A DNA stretch of 45,780 nucleotides from an uncultured Prochlorococcus sp. Lineage in GTDB: Bacteria; Cyanobacteriota; Cyanobacteriia; PCC-6307; Cyanobiaceae. The position numbers and the translations under genes are program-made. Position 1 is the first letter of the stretch; the number at the start of each line of letters is the position of its first letter. Positions 8,359 through 17,687 of the stretch are shown piece by piece. The DNA is taken from contig CACJCK010000009.1 in assembly GCA_902591865.1 (NCBI GenBank), positions 1 to 45,780 on the forward strand. The letters run 5' to 3'. Below the pieces are notes generated by a model that had not been told where the DNA came from, did no database searches, and saw only the letters and a program-made list of their open reading frames with translations.

Positions 8359-8859
8359 ATGACAAGACAAGCTATACAGTTTCGCATAGGTAATGGATAT
8401 GATATTCATAGATTAGTAGAGGGTAGGAACTTAATAATTGGAGGAGTTAAATTGAATCATCCTGATAATTTAGGACTTGATGGACATAGTGACGCTGACG
8501 TTCTATGTCACTCAATAATGGATGCATTATTAGGAGCACTTTCTCTAGGAGATATTGGTAAGTACTTCCCCCCATGTGATGAAAAGTGGAAAAATGCTAA
8601 TAGCTTGTTTTTATTATCAAAAGTAATTTACTTAATAAGAAAAGATGGTTGGGAAATAAATAATATTGATAGTGTTCTTGTCGCTGAAAAGCCAAAAATC
8701 ATGCCTCATGTGAAATTTATGAAAAGGAACATTTCTGAGATATTGAATATCGATGAGAATTTAATTGGGATAAAAGCAACTACAAATGAAAAATTAGGCC
8801 CAGAAGGGAGACAAGAGGGAATAAGTTGCCATTCTGTAGTACTACTTTTGAAAAAATGA
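8359..8859 (+). CDS. ispF: 2-C-methyl-D-erythritol 2,4-cyclodiphosphate synthase
   Basis: IspF makes the cyclic diphosphate intermediate of the MEP isoprenoid pathway, which feeds carotenoids, the chlorophyll phytyl tail and quinones. The metal-binding motif GYDIHR is at 13-18, followed by the typical [20 protein letters not shown] and DIGKYFPP segments and [16 protein letters not shown] near the C-terminus. At 166 residues it is normal length. The ATG at 8359 follows a long gap. A 17-codon reading frame (8309-8362) overlaps it by four bases and might be a leader, without other support. The stop overlaps the next start (ATGA at 8856-8859). Confidence 0.96.
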   Translation: MTRQAIQFRIGNGYDIHRLVEGRNLIIGGVKLNHPDNLGLDGHSDADVLCHSIMDALLGALSLGDIGKYFPPCDEKWKNANSLFLLSKVIYLIRKDGWEINNIDSVLVAEKPKIMPHVKFMKRNISEILNIDENLIGIKATTNEKLGPEGRQEGISCHSVVLLLKK

Positions 8860-9302
8860 AATTGAATTTTAATTTGATACGTAAATTTCGAGAATTTTAT
8901 TTTATATTAGTGTGTCTGATGATTTTAGTTTTTCAGTCTGATATGACTAATATAAAAGCACTTCCAATGGATAATTATCAAAGTGAAATGGTCATAGAGG
9001 AGTTAAGACTTAAAGTCCCTGCCGATCTAAAGGGGACATGGTTGAATGCTGAAAGAAAAATATGGGAGCCATGGCTATCTTCTCAAGATGGTTTTTTGGG
9101 AAGACAATTATTTTGGGATAAAGAAAAAGAAGAGGCTTTAATATTGGTAAATTGGAAAAGTAAAAAATTATGGAAAAGTATACCAATGTCAGCAGTAAAT
9201 AAAGTCCAACAAAAATTTGAAGATAATGTTAAAACTGCTTTAAACATAGGTGAAAATCCTTTTGTATTAATTTATGAAGGAGAATTAGATAAGCAAGGAT
9301 GA
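8856..9302 (+). CDS. Small secreted protein, probable TIGR03792-type cyanobacterial family
   Basis: Length is 148 residues from the ATG at 8856, which overlaps the ispF stop in an ATGA junction; a TTG 30 bases upstream is less likely. The N-terminus is basic then hydrophobic ([16 protein letters not shown]), a signal peptide or anchor. The rest ([35 protein letters not shown]...[14 protein letters not shown]) resembles a cyanobacterial family I recall as TIGR03792, with an antibiotic-monooxygenase-like dimeric alpha/beta feel. Function is unknown. It overlaps larB by ATGA at 9299-9302, so ispF, this gene and larB form a tight translationally coupled operon. Confidence 0.75.
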   Translation: MKLNFNLIRKFREFYFILVCLMILVFQSDMTNIKALPMDNYQSEMVIEELRLKVPADLKGTWLNAERKIWEPWLSSQDGFLGRQLFWDKEKEEALILVNWKSKKLWKSIPMSAVNKVQQKFEDNVKTALNIGENPFVLIYEGELDKQG

Positions 9303-9955
9303 ATTTCGATATTAGGTTTGATTTTCAAAGAAGAGAGAGGCTTGGACTTATTGAAGCAATTTGGGGTCAAGATAAGAGTATAGATCAATTAAAGAGATTA
9401 TCTGAAAATGTTTTAAGTAAAAATGAAATTGTTTTCATTACTAGAATTAATAGTGAAAAAGCAGTACATATTTTAGATATGTATAGTGATGCAATATTTT
9501 ATGAAGAAGCAAAATGCCTAGTAATTGGTGAAAATTTGGATAAACTCAATACAAACAAAAAAGTTGCCATAATTTCAGGAGGTTCAAGTGATTTGGCTGT
9601 AACACTCGAAGCTCAGTTAGCTCTTAATATTTATGGAGTTAATTGTAAATCTTTTATAGATGTTGGAGTAGCAGGACTTCATCGATTAATTAGTCAGTTA
9701 GAAGAAATTAATAAATACGATGTATTAATAGTTTGTGCTGGAATGGAAGGCGCATTGGCAACTGTTGTTGGAGGTTTATTGCCCCAACCGATAATTGCAG
9801 TACCTATATCAGTAGGCTACGGAATTAGCAAGAATGGAGAAACTGCTTTAAATAGCATGTTGTCAAGTTGTTCTCCAGGTATCGCAGTGATGAATATAGA
9901 TAATGGTTATGGAGCTGCAATGACAGCTTTAAGAATTATCAAAAGAATTTCTTAA
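9299..9955 (+). CDS. larB: LarB / circadian phase modifier CpmA-like protein
   Basis: The 218-residue protein belongs to the LarB family, related to PurE. In Lactobacillus, LarB carboxylates and hydrolyses nicotinate adenine dinucleotide in making the nickel-pincer cofactor. In Synechococcus the homologue was named CpmA after a circadian phase phenotype. Family features: N-terminal RERLGLIEAIWGQDKS, then ISGGSSDLAVTLEA, VGVAGLHR, VCAGMEGALATVVGGL and VPISVGYGISKNGETAL, which is the PurE-like active site. No larC or larE is in the window. It starts inside the previous gene (ATGA overlap) and its stop overlaps the stop of a tiny minus-strand gene. Confidence 0.9.
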   Translation: MNFDIRFDFQRRERLGLIEAIWGQDKSIDQLKRLSENVLSKNEIVFITRINSEKAVHILDMYSDAIFYEEAKCLVIGENLDKLNTNKKVAIISGGSSDLAVTLEAQLALNIYGVNCKSFIDVGVAGLHRLISQLEEINKYDVLIVCAGMEGALATVVGGLLPQPIIAVPISVGYGISKNGETALNSMLSSCSPGIAVMNIDNGYGAAMTALRIIKRIS

Positions 9956-10089
9956 ATACTTACTTTTTTAATTTCTAGTAGGTTTTCTATCCATAAATTG
10001 AGTTGTTTTGAAAGCATTCCTTCTTCACGCATTTTGATCGCTTTAATTACTACCTCTGTATTAACCCACTCTGGAAATCTTCTCGGCAT
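9952..10089 (-). CDS. Tiny conserved-looking protein (45 aa)
   Basis: A minus-strand frame of 45 codons from ATG at 10089 to TAA at 9952: it begins MPRRFPEWVNTEVVIKAIKMREEG and continues MLSKQLNLWIENLLEIKKVSI. The composition is protein-like rather than AT-driven (two Trp, balanced charges, an amphipathic helix). It sits downstream of another tiny gene on the same strand, at the end of the ribF-thiE-thiS run, and converges on larB with a 4-base overlap of the stops. No family recognised; a short helical or DNA-binding-like protein is a guess. Confidence 0.55.
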   Translation of the reverse strand: MPRRFPEWVNTEVVIKAIKMREEGMLSKQLNLWIENLLEIKKVSI

Positions 10090-10156
10090 TAATTTTTGTA
10101 TTCAGTAACTATAATTTGGTACAAATTTTGATAAAAACAAGATCTGAGTAACAAAA

Positions 10157-10324
10157 TTAATCTTTTATTTTTGATTTTGTGCCTAATCGGGACAATTCAG
10201 AATAAGTATGTTCACTTTCTACATTTTTTAATCTTTCTAATAATTCAGATAAATCCTTATGAGCTAACTCACCATTTTGATTCCATTTTAAGGACCTTGA
10301 GTTGTTATCAGCTTTTTTTTTCAT
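10157..10324 (-). CDS. Small hydrophilic protein (55 aa)
   Basis: The minus strand carries an intact frame from ATG at 10324 to TAA at 10157. It starts MKKKADNNSRSLKWNQNGELAHKD, then has a heptad-like stretch LSELLERLKNVESEHTYSELSRLG, and ends with a basic tail. This is a plausible small soluble protein with one amphipathic helix. The opposite strand has an open frame (10171-10407) rich in Phe/Leu/Ile, which is the expected shadow of this gene. It follows thiS by 110 bp on the same strand. No known family. Confidence 0.6.
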   Translation of the reverse strand: MKKKADNNSRSLKWNQNGELAHKDLSELLERLKNVESEHTYSELSRLGTKSKIKD

Positions 10325-10434
10325 CAATTTTATTAAGTAATAAAAATATAAAACGAAAAAAGAAAAAAATGGGATATTGTTTCAAGCCTAAACTTAAAAA
10401 ATTATGAAGATTTTTATATGTGAGAATTTATCTT

Positions 10435-10644
10435 TTAACCACCCCCGACTATTGAAACGATTTCTAAAATATCTCCCTCCTTAAGTTTCACTTTTTCCCA
10501 TTTAATTGAATTAATAATTAAATTATTTAATTCGACAACAATTGTGTTAGGTCTATATCCCATTAAATTTAGTGCTTTAGATAGTAGAGCATTTTCTTGA
10601 TCAAGGTCTATTTTTTTTTCTTCTCCGTTGACTTTAATTTTCAT
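10435..10644 (-). CDS. thiS: Sulfur carrier protein ThiS
   Basis: A 69-residue ubiquitin-fold protein that ends in Val-Gly-Gly-Gly, matching the Gly-Gly terminus that is adenylated and thiocarboxylated to donate sulfur to the thiazole ring of thiamine. The beta-grasp pattern (MKIKVNGEEKKI..., then LKEGDILEIVSIVGGG) is typical. Its start overlaps the end of thiE by 11 bp, so the two are co-translated. Confidence 0.95.
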   Translation of the reverse strand: MKIKVNGEEKKIDLDQENALLSKALNLMGYRPNTIVVELNNLIINSIKWEKVKLKEGDILEIVSIVGGG

Positions 10645-11689
10645 AAGACAATTCTTTTAAAATCATAATAGCTTCTTCATTAGGAACTGCAGAATTCATT
10701 AATTGAGAAACTAAGGCAACTTTTTTAACCCCATTTTTTTTTAAATATGAAATATTATTTGACTTAATTCCGCCGATAGCAAACCAAGGAATATTTAAAT
10801 CTTTTGTTAATATTTTGATCTTCTCAATACCTATCGGTTTTTTGTCCTTTTTTGTTGCAGTTTCAAATACTGGTCCTATTCCTATGTAATCACAATCATC
10901 ATTTAGAGCATTAGAAATATCACTTTCATTATTTGCGCTTATACCAATAATTTTTGAATATCCTAATAATTTTCTTGCGGTTTTTAAGTCTATATCATCT
11001 TGTCCAAGATGAATTCCATCAGCATTAGATGCTAGAGCTATGTCAAGTCTGTCGTTAACGATAAACAAAGAATTATATTTTTTACATAGATGTTTTATCT
11101 GAATTGCTTCTTGAAGATGATCTTGATCAGTTCCCGTTTTAAATCTATATTGAATAATTCTTACTCCCGCGATTAAAATTTCTTCTATTATTTCTAATAA
11201 ATTTTCCTTTTGATCTGTAATTACATATAAGTCATTTTCTTTTAATATTTCCTCCGACTTTCTACGCTTGCTTAAACTTAATAAATCGATTTCTATAGTA
11301 TAAATTTCATATCTAATTTTCGAAGCTATTTTTGAAAGCTCATGATTATGTAGCCTCGAGAATTCCTCTATGACTCTTAATGCTTCTTGAACTCTGCCTG
11401 AATTAGAACTTATAATTTGCTCAGGGGTTTTTCGATTGATTTGCTCTTGATGAGTCAATCCTTTACATTCGTCCTCAATGTAATTCCTCGATTGTTTATA
11501 AACTTCTAAATGATTCTTTCCTAAAATTTGTCTAAAATTTTTAATCCTTTCAACATATTCTTCATTGCCTAGACCAAATCTAGCCCAATCCTCTAGTACT
11601 CTTAATCCTTCTCTAGCTCTGTCTAGATTAGCATCAATAATTTGATGAAATCTTAAATCTTCAGCTTTTTTAGTATTGGAATTAAGCAT
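10634..11689 (-). CDS. thiE: ThiD2-ThiE fusion: thiamine-phosphate synthase
   Basis: The C-terminal half (from about residue 150) is thiamine-phosphate synthase: DLYVITDQ, AGVRIIQYRFK, IVNDRLDIALASNADGIHLGQDD, IGISANN, DYIGIGPVFETATKKD and FAIGGI match ThiE, which couples HMP-PP to the thiazole phosphate. The N-terminal 145 residues (IIDANLDRAREGLRVLEDWARFG, SGRVQEALRVIEEFSRL) match the ThiD2 domain. In other bacteria that domain is an HMP-P kinase, so this protein may catalyse two consecutive steps. 351 residues is the usual length of the cyanobacterial fusion. It lies 7 bp downstream of ribF and overlaps thiS by 11 bp. Confidence 0.95.
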   Translation of the reverse strand: MLNSNTKKAEDLRFHQIIDANLDRAREGLRVLEDWARFGLGNEEYVERIKNFRQILGKNHLEVYKQSRNYIEDECKGLTHQEQINRKTPEQIISSNSGRVQEALRVIEEFSRLHNHELSKIASKIRYEIYTIEIDLLSLSKRRKSEEILKENDLYVITDQKENLLEIIEEILIAGVRIIQYRFKTGTDQDHLQEAIQIKHLCKKYNSLFIVNDRLDIALASNADGIHLGQDDIDLKTARKLLGYSKIIGISANNESDISNALNDDCDYIGIGPVFETATKKDKKPIGIEKIKILTKDLNIPWFAIGGIKSNNISYLKKNGVKKVALVSQLMNSAVPNEEAIMILKELSYEN

Positions 11690-11696
11690 TTTTAAC

Positions 11697-12620
11697 TTAT
11701 TTTTTATTGTTTTTAAAAATTCTTAAGGCATTATCTCTATCTTTTTTAATTTGATTAGAGAGTTGTTCTATATTTTTGAACTGGATTTGAGATCTAAGCT
11801 TTTTAACTGGTTCTACCGATAGATTTAAACCATAAAGATTAAAATCTTTGTTGATCAGATGAACTTCAACTGCAGATGGCAATAAAGGATTTATTGTTGG
11901 TTGGGAGCCAAGATTCATAATAGATTCAATTTTTTGGTTGGAATTTTCTAGATTTGTCCAAGCAGCATAGACCCCTTCTCCTGGTAAAAATTTCCTCCCA
12001 TCTATTTCAAGATTTGCGGTAGGCCATCCTATACTTTTCCCAATACCTTTACCTTTTACAACTTTCCCATTAAAACTATAAGGCCTATTAAGCATTTTGA
12101 AAGCATTTTTTAGATCACTTTTCTCTAATAAATCTCTTATTCTACTGCTGCTGATTCTACCTTCTTCGTCTTCTAAAATTGGAGTAATGTTTAGTTTTAT
12201 GTCCCTGTCTTTAATAGTATTTTTAATAGTATTTATGTCTCCACTTCTTTTAAACCCAAATTTAAAATTTGCACCAACAGAAATGTTTTTTGCTTGTAAT
12301 TGATTTATTAAGATATCTCTTACAAATATTTCTGCACTTAATTTGGATAGTTCCTTATCAAAAGGAATCAGAACTAATTGTTCAATTCCGAGATCCTCAA
12401 GAATAGGTAATTTTTCATGAGGAAGATCAAGTCTTAGACGAGTCTCTTTGTAAAGAACTTCTCTAGGATGAGGCCAGAAGCTCGCAATTGTAGGTGTGTA
12501 TTGATTTTCTTCAACTACACTTTCTATTAATTTTCTGTGGCCAGCATGTAGACCATCAAAACTTCCAATAGCTATTGAAGTAGGATTCTTAACTTCAGAT
12601 GGCGATATTAAAGAGATCAA
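11697..12620 (-). CDS. ribF: Bifunctional riboflavin kinase / FAD synthetase
   Basis: RibF phosphorylates riboflavin to FMN and adenylates FMN to FAD. The N-terminal nucleotidyltransferase domain has SFDGLHAGHRKLI and GANFKFGFKRSGD. The C-terminal flavokinase domain has RPYSFNGKVVKGKGIGKSIGWPTANL and the LNIGSQPTIN-type segment (here MNLGSQPTIN). The 307 residues match the family. The start is TTG at 12620. It is first in the minus-strand run ribF-thiE-thiS plus small genes and is divergent from the DUF3611 gene with a 68-bp promoter gap. Confidence 0.96.
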   Translation of the reverse strand: MISLISPSEVKNPTSIAIGSFDGLHAGHRKLIESVVEENQYTPTIASFWPHPREVLYKETRLRLDLPHEKLPILEDLGIEQLVLIPFDKELSKLSAEIFVRDILINQLQAKNISVGANFKFGFKRSGDINTIKNTIKDRDIKLNITPILEDEEGRISSSRIRDLLEKSDLKNAFKMLNRPYSFNGKVVKGKGIGKSIGWPTANLEIDGRKFLPGEGVYAAWTNLENSNQKIESIMNLGSQPTINPLLPSAVEVHLINKDFNLYGLNLSVEPVKKLRSQIQFKNIEQLSNQIKKDRDNALRIFKNNKK

Positions 12621-12688
12621 AAGATTACGTGCAATTTTATGATTTTAATGGCAAATTTGAATAGATTATAGTTTATTCAATCAAATGA

Positions 12689-13222
12689 ATGTCTGACAAA
12701 ATTGATTTTCAGTCCCTTTCATTTGGAATGCGGCGCATTGGATGGATACGCTTCTGGGTTCAATCCATTTTAGGTGTTGTTGTTGCAGCTGTTTTGCTTT
12801 TTTCAAATGTTGTAAATAATAGCGAAGGACAGCTTGGCCTAGCGCCAGGTCTATCACTTACAACAATATCTTTGATTTTACTACTTTTTAGTCTTTGGCA
12901 AGGTTGGTTAATAGTTAGAACAGGAAGAGCAATCGCAAGCAACGCAAGGCCCTCAAGAGGACAAACCAGTAAATTAATAAAAAGAGGTCTAATAGTTGAT
13001 TTATTAGGAATTTTGTTTGGGTTAATTGGATATCAAGCTCTTATGGGCGCACTATTTATACAAGCATCTTCTCAAACGACTGGACAATTGATAACATCAA
13101 CGTCTGATATCCCAATTACTGGACTTGAAATATTGTCAGTTCTTAGCAACACACAAGTAATTGCTGCTCATTTTTTTGGACTTTGCTTTTCTTTATGGCT
13201 TTTAAGGAGGATTTACAAATGA
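12689..13222 (+). CDS. DUF3611-family membrane protein
   Basis: A 177-residue membrane protein that fits the DUF3611 family of cyanobacteria and plastids, function unknown. It opens with a soluble stretch ([20 protein letters not shown]) then about four membrane helices: residues about 22-43, 57-74, a helix around [26 protein letters not shown], and a C-terminal one near [17 protein letters not shown]. The last 21 bases overlap the convergent surE gene tail to tail (13202-13222). Confidence 0.82.
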   Translation: MSDKIDFQSLSFGMRRIGWIRFWVQSILGVVVAAVLLFSNVVNNSEGQLGLAPGLSLTTISLILLLFSLWQGWLIVRTGRAIASNARPSRGQTSKLIKRGLIVDLLGILFGLIGYQALMGALFIQASSQTTGQLITSTSDIPITGLEILSVLSNTQVIAAHFFGLCFSLWLLRRIYK

Positions 13223-14011
13223 ATTATTAATTTTAGGTAAGTCTTCTAAATTACCTCTCCAAAATAAATCTGGTTCTACAGGTGTAAGCGATATTTTATT
13301 ATCTTGTATTTGAGATACATCACTTGGCCAATTCTTAGGACCATAACCTTTAGATTTGAGATCTAAAACTACCTCACCTGCTAACCAATAATAATCATCA
13401 CCCCTCGGGTCTTCTCTTTTGGAAAATTGATTTTTATATTTTCTTACTGATAATCTTGTCCAGGATAATTCTTTTATTTTGTTTTTCTCGCAAGGGGGTA
13501 TATTCAAATTTAATAGAAGTGAAGCTGGCCAACTATTCTTAATGGCTTGTTCGGCAATATTCATTGCAATTTCTCCAGCAAATTCAAAATTCTTCCATTT
13601 AAAACTAGCTACACTTATAGCCATGGAAGGTACATTTTCTAAAGTACCTTCCATTGCTGCAGCGACTGTTCCCGAACAAAAAATATCTGTTCCTAAATTG
13701 GGACCGTGATTTATTCCTGATAAAACTAGATCAGGTTTATTATTCAAGAGTTCAGATAGTGCTAATTTGACGCAATCAGCAGGCGTGCCAGAACATCCCC
13801 AAGCTTCAATTCCTTCCTCAAATAATTCGTCCGCTCTTTCAACTCTTAATGGAGATTGTAAAGTAAGGCCATGACCAGTAGCAGATCTTTCTTGGTCAGG
13901 ACATACTACTTTTACATGATGCCCTCTTCTTTGCGCTGATTTTGCTAATGCTCTTATACCCGCTGCAAAAACACCATCATCATTGCTAATTAATATATTT
14001 AACGGCTTCAT
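13202..14011 (-). CDS. surE: 5'/3'-nucleotidase SurE
   Basis: SurE is a metal-dependent nucleoside monophosphate and exopolyphosphate phosphatase. The N-terminal [14 protein letters not shown] contains the Asp-Asp metal ligands; the segment [18 protein letters not shown] and [27 protein letters not shown] complete the active site. 269 residues is normal. ATG at 14011 is 67 bp from the divergent pheS start. Its 3' end overlaps the DUF3611 gene by 21 bp in opposite orientation. Confidence 0.96.
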   Translation of the reverse strand: MKPLNILISNDDGVFAAGIRALAKSAQRRGHHVKVVCPDQERSATGHGLTLQSPLRVERADELFEEGIEAWGCSGTPADCVKLALSELLNNKPDLVLSGINHGPNLGTDIFCSGTVAAAMEGTLENVPSMAISVASFKWKNFEFAGEIAMNIAEQAIKNSWPASLLLNLNIPPCEKNKIKELSWTRLSVRKYKNQFSKREDPRGDDYYWLAGEVVLDLKSKGYGPKNWPSDVSQIQDNKISLTPVEPDLFWRGNLEDLPKINNSFVNPP

Positions 14012-14078
14012 TAATCAATAAATTTTATTTATGGACGATATTTAAGTAAGATAAAGCAATACTTATTTTACTATATCA

Positions 14079-15086
14079 GTGAGTCAGCTTGAATCATTAA
14101 GTCAAATTGAGGAAAAACTAAATAATCTTTCTCTAACAGCAAAAAATAATATAGATAATGCTAGTACTTATGAAGAACTGGATCAATTAAGAGTTTCCTT
14201 GCTAGGGAAAAAAGGTGATTTGTCCATTATCTTGAAAACAATGGGTCAATTATCTGCTACCGACAGACCAATTATTGGCCAAAAGGCAAATTTAATAAAG
14301 GTAAATTTGCAAGAATTAATAACTGAAAGAAAAAATCAACTAACTAGAGAAGCCTTAGACAAAAAAATTAAAACAGAAATAATTGACGTAACTATCCCTT
14401 CACTTGGAACACCTCCAGGAAATAAACATCCTTTAATTTCAACTCAAGATGAAATAATAGATATTTTTTGTGGTTTGGGATACTCAGTTGAAAGTGGCCC
14501 TGAAATAGAAACTGATTTTTATAATTTTGAGTCTCTTAATATACCCAAAAATCATCCAGCAAGGGATATGCAGGATACTTTCTACTTAGATGAAAATCAA
14601 CTTTTACGGACCCACACTTCTCCTGTTCAGATAAGGTACTTAGAGAAAAATCCTCCTCCGGTAAGAATTATTGCCCCTGGGAGAGTTTATAGGAGAGATG
14701 CTGTAGATGCTACTCATTCCCCCGTATTTAATCAGGTTGAGGTTTTATGTATCGATCAAGATATTAATTTTAGTCATTTAAGAGGAACAGTTCTTACATT
14801 TTTAAAGACCTTTTTTGGAGATATTCCTGTAAGATTTAGAGCTAGTTATTTCCCATTTACTGAACCTTCTGCAGAAGTAGATGTTCAATGGAAAGGTAAA
14901 TGGTTAGAAGTGATGGGATGCGGAATGGTAGATCCGAAGGTTTTAGAAAAATTAGGAATAGATTCTGAGAAATGGACAGGATTTGCAGCTGGACTAGGAG
15001 TTGAAAGATTTTGTATGGTTAGACATCAGATTGACGACATCAGAAAATTTTATACAAATGATCTTAGATTCTTAGAACAGTTCTAA
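14079..15086 (+). CDS. pheS: Phenylalanyl-tRNA synthetase alpha subunit
   Basis: The 335-residue protein is the catalytic alpha subunit, which forms an alpha2beta2 enzyme with PheT (not in the window). An N-terminal coiled coil for tRNA binding is followed by class II motifs: [11 protein letters not shown], the motif-2 stretch [23 protein letters not shown], and the C-terminal motif-3 [18 protein letters not shown]. The start is GTG at 14079; no ATG is available upstream without stops. Divergent from surE. Confidence 0.97.
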   Translation: MSQLESLSQIEEKLNNLSLTAKNNIDNASTYEELDQLRVSLLGKKGDLSIILKTMGQLSATDRPIIGQKANLIKVNLQELITERKNQLTREALDKKIKTEIIDVTIPSLGTPPGNKHPLISTQDEIIDIFCGLGYSVESGPEIETDFYNFESLNIPKNHPARDMQDTFYLDENQLLRTHTSPVQIRYLEKNPPPVRIIAPGRVYRRDAVDATHSPVFNQVEVLCIDQDINFSHLRGTVLTFLKTFFGDIPVRFRASYFPFTEPSAEVDVQWKGKWLEVMGCGMVDPKVLEKLGIDSEKWTGFAAGLGVERFCMVRHQIDDIRKFYTNDLRFLEQF

Positions 15087-15156
15087 TAAAATTGAAATTT
15101 TAAATTAGGATTGTACAGCTAATTAGTTTAAGATAGTCATAGTTTTAGTTTTTTGA

Positions 15157-16065
15157 TTGGTACGTAAAGCAGGGCTAATCGTTAATGATGGGAAAGAACT
15201 TGCTGTTCGAACTGCAAGTTCTGTTGAGAAAAAATTGAAAAAATCCAATTATCAAGTTGTAAGGGTTAGTAGCTCTGGAGGAATGGTTGGATTCGCCAAT
15301 CCTGATCAACATGTTCGTCCTTTGGGATATAAGAACTGTGTTCCAGAGGGGTTTGACTCCTCAATTGAATTTGCGATTGTTCTTGGGGGAGATGGAACCG
15401 TTCTTTCTGCAGCAAGGCAAACAGCACCTGCTAAAATTCCAATCCTTACAATAAATACTGGTCATTTAGGTTTTCTTGCTGAAGCTTATTTATCAAATCT
15501 AGATGAAGCAATAGATAAAATCATTTCTGGAAATTGGGATATTGAAGAAAGAACTTGCCTTATTATCAGTGTAATGCGAAATGATCAGAGGAGATGGGAG
15601 TCTCTCTGTCTTAATGAGATGGCTCTTCATAGAGAACCTCTGACAAGTATGTGTCATTTTGAGATTTCTATAGGGCGACATGCTCCTGTAGATATCTCAG
15701 CTGATGGAGTAATTTTATCTACTCCAACTGGATCTACTGCGTATTCGTTGAGTGCTGGAGGACCAGTGATTACACCTGATTGCCCAGTCGTGCAATTAAC
15801 TCCAATTGCGCCACATTCATTGGCATCTAGGGCATTGGTTTTTAATGATTCAGAGCCAGTAACTGTTTTCCCAGCAACTCCTGAAAGGTTGGTAATGGTT
15901 GTTGACGGAAATGCTGGTTGTTATGTTTGGCCTGAAGATAGAGTTTTAATAAGAAAAAGTAAACACTCAGTAAAGTTTATTAGACTTGAAGATCATGAAT
16001 TTTTCCAAGTTTTAAGAAATAAACTAGGTTGGGGGTTGCCACATGTGGCTAAACCTAACAAATAA
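15157..16065 (+). CDS. nadK: NAD kinase
   Basis: NAD kinase makes NADP from NAD. The Gly-rich substrate motif [13 protein letters not shown] lies near residue 78 and the second conserved motif is in [24 protein letters not shown]. The basic N-terminus [16 protein letters not shown] is usual. The start is TTG at 15157. At 302 residues it is normal. It is 70 bp downstream of pheS on the same strand and converges on cobL with a 13-bp gap. Confidence 0.96.
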   Translation: MVRKAGLIVNDGKELAVRTASSVEKKLKKSNYQVVRVSSSGGMVGFANPDQHVRPLGYKNCVPEGFDSSIEFAIVLGGDGTVLSAARQTAPAKIPILTINTGHLGFLAEAYLSNLDEAIDKIISGNWDIEERTCLIISVMRNDQRRWESLCLNEMALHREPLTSMCHFEISIGRHAPVDISADGVILSTPTGSTAYSLSAGGPVITPDCPVVQLTPIAPHSLASRALVFNDSEPVTVFPATPERLVMVVDGNAGCYVWPEDRVLIRKSKHSVKFIRLEDHEFFQVLRNKLGWGLPHVAKPNK

Positions 16066-16078
16066 AAATTATTTAAAT

Positions 16079-17353
16079 TTATTTTTTTCCTTTTAATAGA
16101 AAAACAGGATTATTTGGCTCTAATCTCATTCCCTCAGCGATACTTAGGCTTTTATAGGTCTGAATTAAATTTAAATTTGTTTTGAAATTTTTTTCTTCTA
16201 ATTCCTCTTTCAATTCTTTAATAGTTTGAATATCAATTATCGGGATAACGATGATATCCCCAATACTCATACCCTGAGCAAAAGTATTAATAATTTGAAG
16301 TTTAGTCTTTTTATCACATCCCCCAATTACTAATCTATTAGGTTTTTCAAAAGAACTTAAATTTCTCGAATTTAAGATATTATTTATGTCTTCCTCAAAA
16401 ATAAATTTTGGTTTAACGCCAATTCTTTTTGAGTTTTCTAGTATCAACGCTTTTGAGCCAATTCTTTTATCAATACAAAACAAATCTAAATTAGGCCTTA
16501 ATTTTAAGGCCTCTAAACCAATTGACCCACAACCTGCTCCTATATCCCAGATGACACCATTTTTAGGGAGCTCTAGATCAGCTAAGATTTGAACGCGAAC
16601 CTCCCTTTTAGTTAATAAATTTGGTCTATCATCAAAAGTTTTAAAAATATGGTCACTGATCCCAAAAAGAGGGTAATTATTATTTGAGTAATTTTGTTTT
16701 GTTTTTGTAAGAACAACAATGTTCAAACTTGATATTTCAGAGGGCAATGACTCTTTAAGATTTAATTTTCTTATATTTTCATTTTCAAATCCTATCTCTT
16801 CACATAGCCAAAAATCATAGGTATCAACGAGATCTAATTCTGATAAGTTTTTCTGGATTATTTCCAAACTTCTATTGTTTGAATCTGTAATAATAGCCAA
16901 GCTTGAAGGTCTTGCCTTAAGCGCCTCAATTAACTTCGTCGAATCTCTTCCGTGAATACTTACATTAAATGTATTTTGCCATGGGATCTTTAACTTACTA
17001 AATGCTAATTGAATACAAGTGTTTGATGGGTAGAAAATTAATTCATCTTTTGAAAAATTTTCTAGTAATATTCTCCCAATTCCAAACCAAAGCGGATCTC
17101 CTCTTGAAATTAAAATAACATCAGTCTCTTGAGATCTAAGCCATTTAACAAGTTTGTTATTACTGTTGCTCGAAAAGAATGACTTCTTTTTTTCTAAATC
17201 ATTTTCGCTCCATGATTTAATTTCTTCAAAATATGAATTGGGAACAGCAATATTATTTGTATTTAAAAATAGATTTTGTAATTTTAAAGATAGATCTTCA
17301 AATTTATAAGAATTAATCCCAATTACATGAATTGTTCTATTAACTTCAGACAT
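16079..17353 (-). CDS. cobL: Precorrin-6Y C5,15-methyltransferase (CbiE-CbiT fusion, CobL)
   Basis: CobL methylates precorrin-6Y at C5 and C15 and decarboxylates it in cobalamin (pseudocobalamin) synthesis. The N-terminal CbiE half is a tetrapyrrole methylase with ILISRGDPLWFGIGRIL and SIHGRDSTKLIEAL. The C-terminal CbiT half is a Rossmann methyltransferase with GVIWDIGAGCGSIGLEALKL and NRLVIGGC. The fusion length is about 424 residues. The ATG at 17353 is preferred to the TTG three bases upstream. It is divergent from the small gene at 17436. Confidence 0.94.
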   Translation of the reverse strand: MSEVNRTIHVIGINSYKFEDLSLKLQNLFLNTNNIAVPNSYFEEIKSWSENDLEKKKSFFSSNSNNKLVKWLRSQETDVILISRGDPLWFGIGRILLENFSKDELIFYPSNTCIQLAFSKLKIPWQNTFNVSIHGRDSTKLIEALKARPSSLAIITDSNNRSLEIIQKNLSELDLVDTYDFWLCEEIGFENENIRKLNLKESLPSEISSLNIVVLTKTKQNYSNNNYPLFGISDHIFKTFDDRPNLLTKREVRVQILADLELPKNGVIWDIGAGCGSIGLEALKLRPNLDLFCIDKRIGSKALILENSKRIGVKPKFIFEEDINNILNSRNLSSFEKPNRLVIGGCDKKTKLQIINTFAQGMSIGDIIVIPIIDIQTIKELKEELEEKNFKTNLNLIQTYKSLSIAEGMRLEPNNPVFLLKGKK

Positions 17354-17435
17354 CAATATTTAATGAAATGGAACTAAATTGTTTGAATGTTTTATTAAAT
17401 TATCCTATTATTAGTAGAGCATCATAGTAAATTAA

Positions 17436-17687
17436 TTGTCTGAAAGGAGAAAGAGATTACATGATTTATTGTTAGCTCTAATTAATAAAGATAGTGAATT
17501 TGAGTTTGTTGAGGAAGATTCTAGCGATTTAACATCTAGCTATTGTGAAAAGGACACTTTGAATTTATCTCGAGTTATAGAAAAAAATCGTAAAATAATC
17601 AAAAGGTATCAAGTTATTGTAAGAACAGCTGTAACTCTAGATGCACTGATGGATTCCGAAAATGAAGAAAATTACAAAATCAAATAA
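17436..17687 (+). CDS. Small acidic hypothetical protein (83 aa)
   Basis: No family recognised. The start is TTG at 17436 (MSERRKRLHDLLLALINKD); there is no alternative ATG before residue 76. An N-terminal helix is followed by an acidic stretch (EFEFVEEDSSDLTS) and a basic helix (RVIEKNRKIIKRYQVIVRTAVTLDALMD). It overlaps the next gene by 26 bp in another frame, which argues for real coupled translation. It looks like a small soluble cyanobacterial protein, perhaps a partner of the DUF3122 protein. Confidence 0.65.
   Translation: MSERRKRLHDLLLALINKDSEFEFVEEDSSDLTSSYCEKDTLNLSRVIEKNRKIIKRYQVIVRTAVTLDALMDSENEENYKIK

Noticed and set aside
8309-8362. 17-codon frame overlapping the ispF start as a leader peptide
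   Set aside because: The ATGA overlap is neat, but no ribosome site, hairpin or codon signal supports regulation.
10171-10407. 78-codon plus-strand frame rich in Phe, Leu and Ile
   Set aside because: It is the opposite-strand shadow of the 55-residue minus-strand gene, with AT-driven composition.
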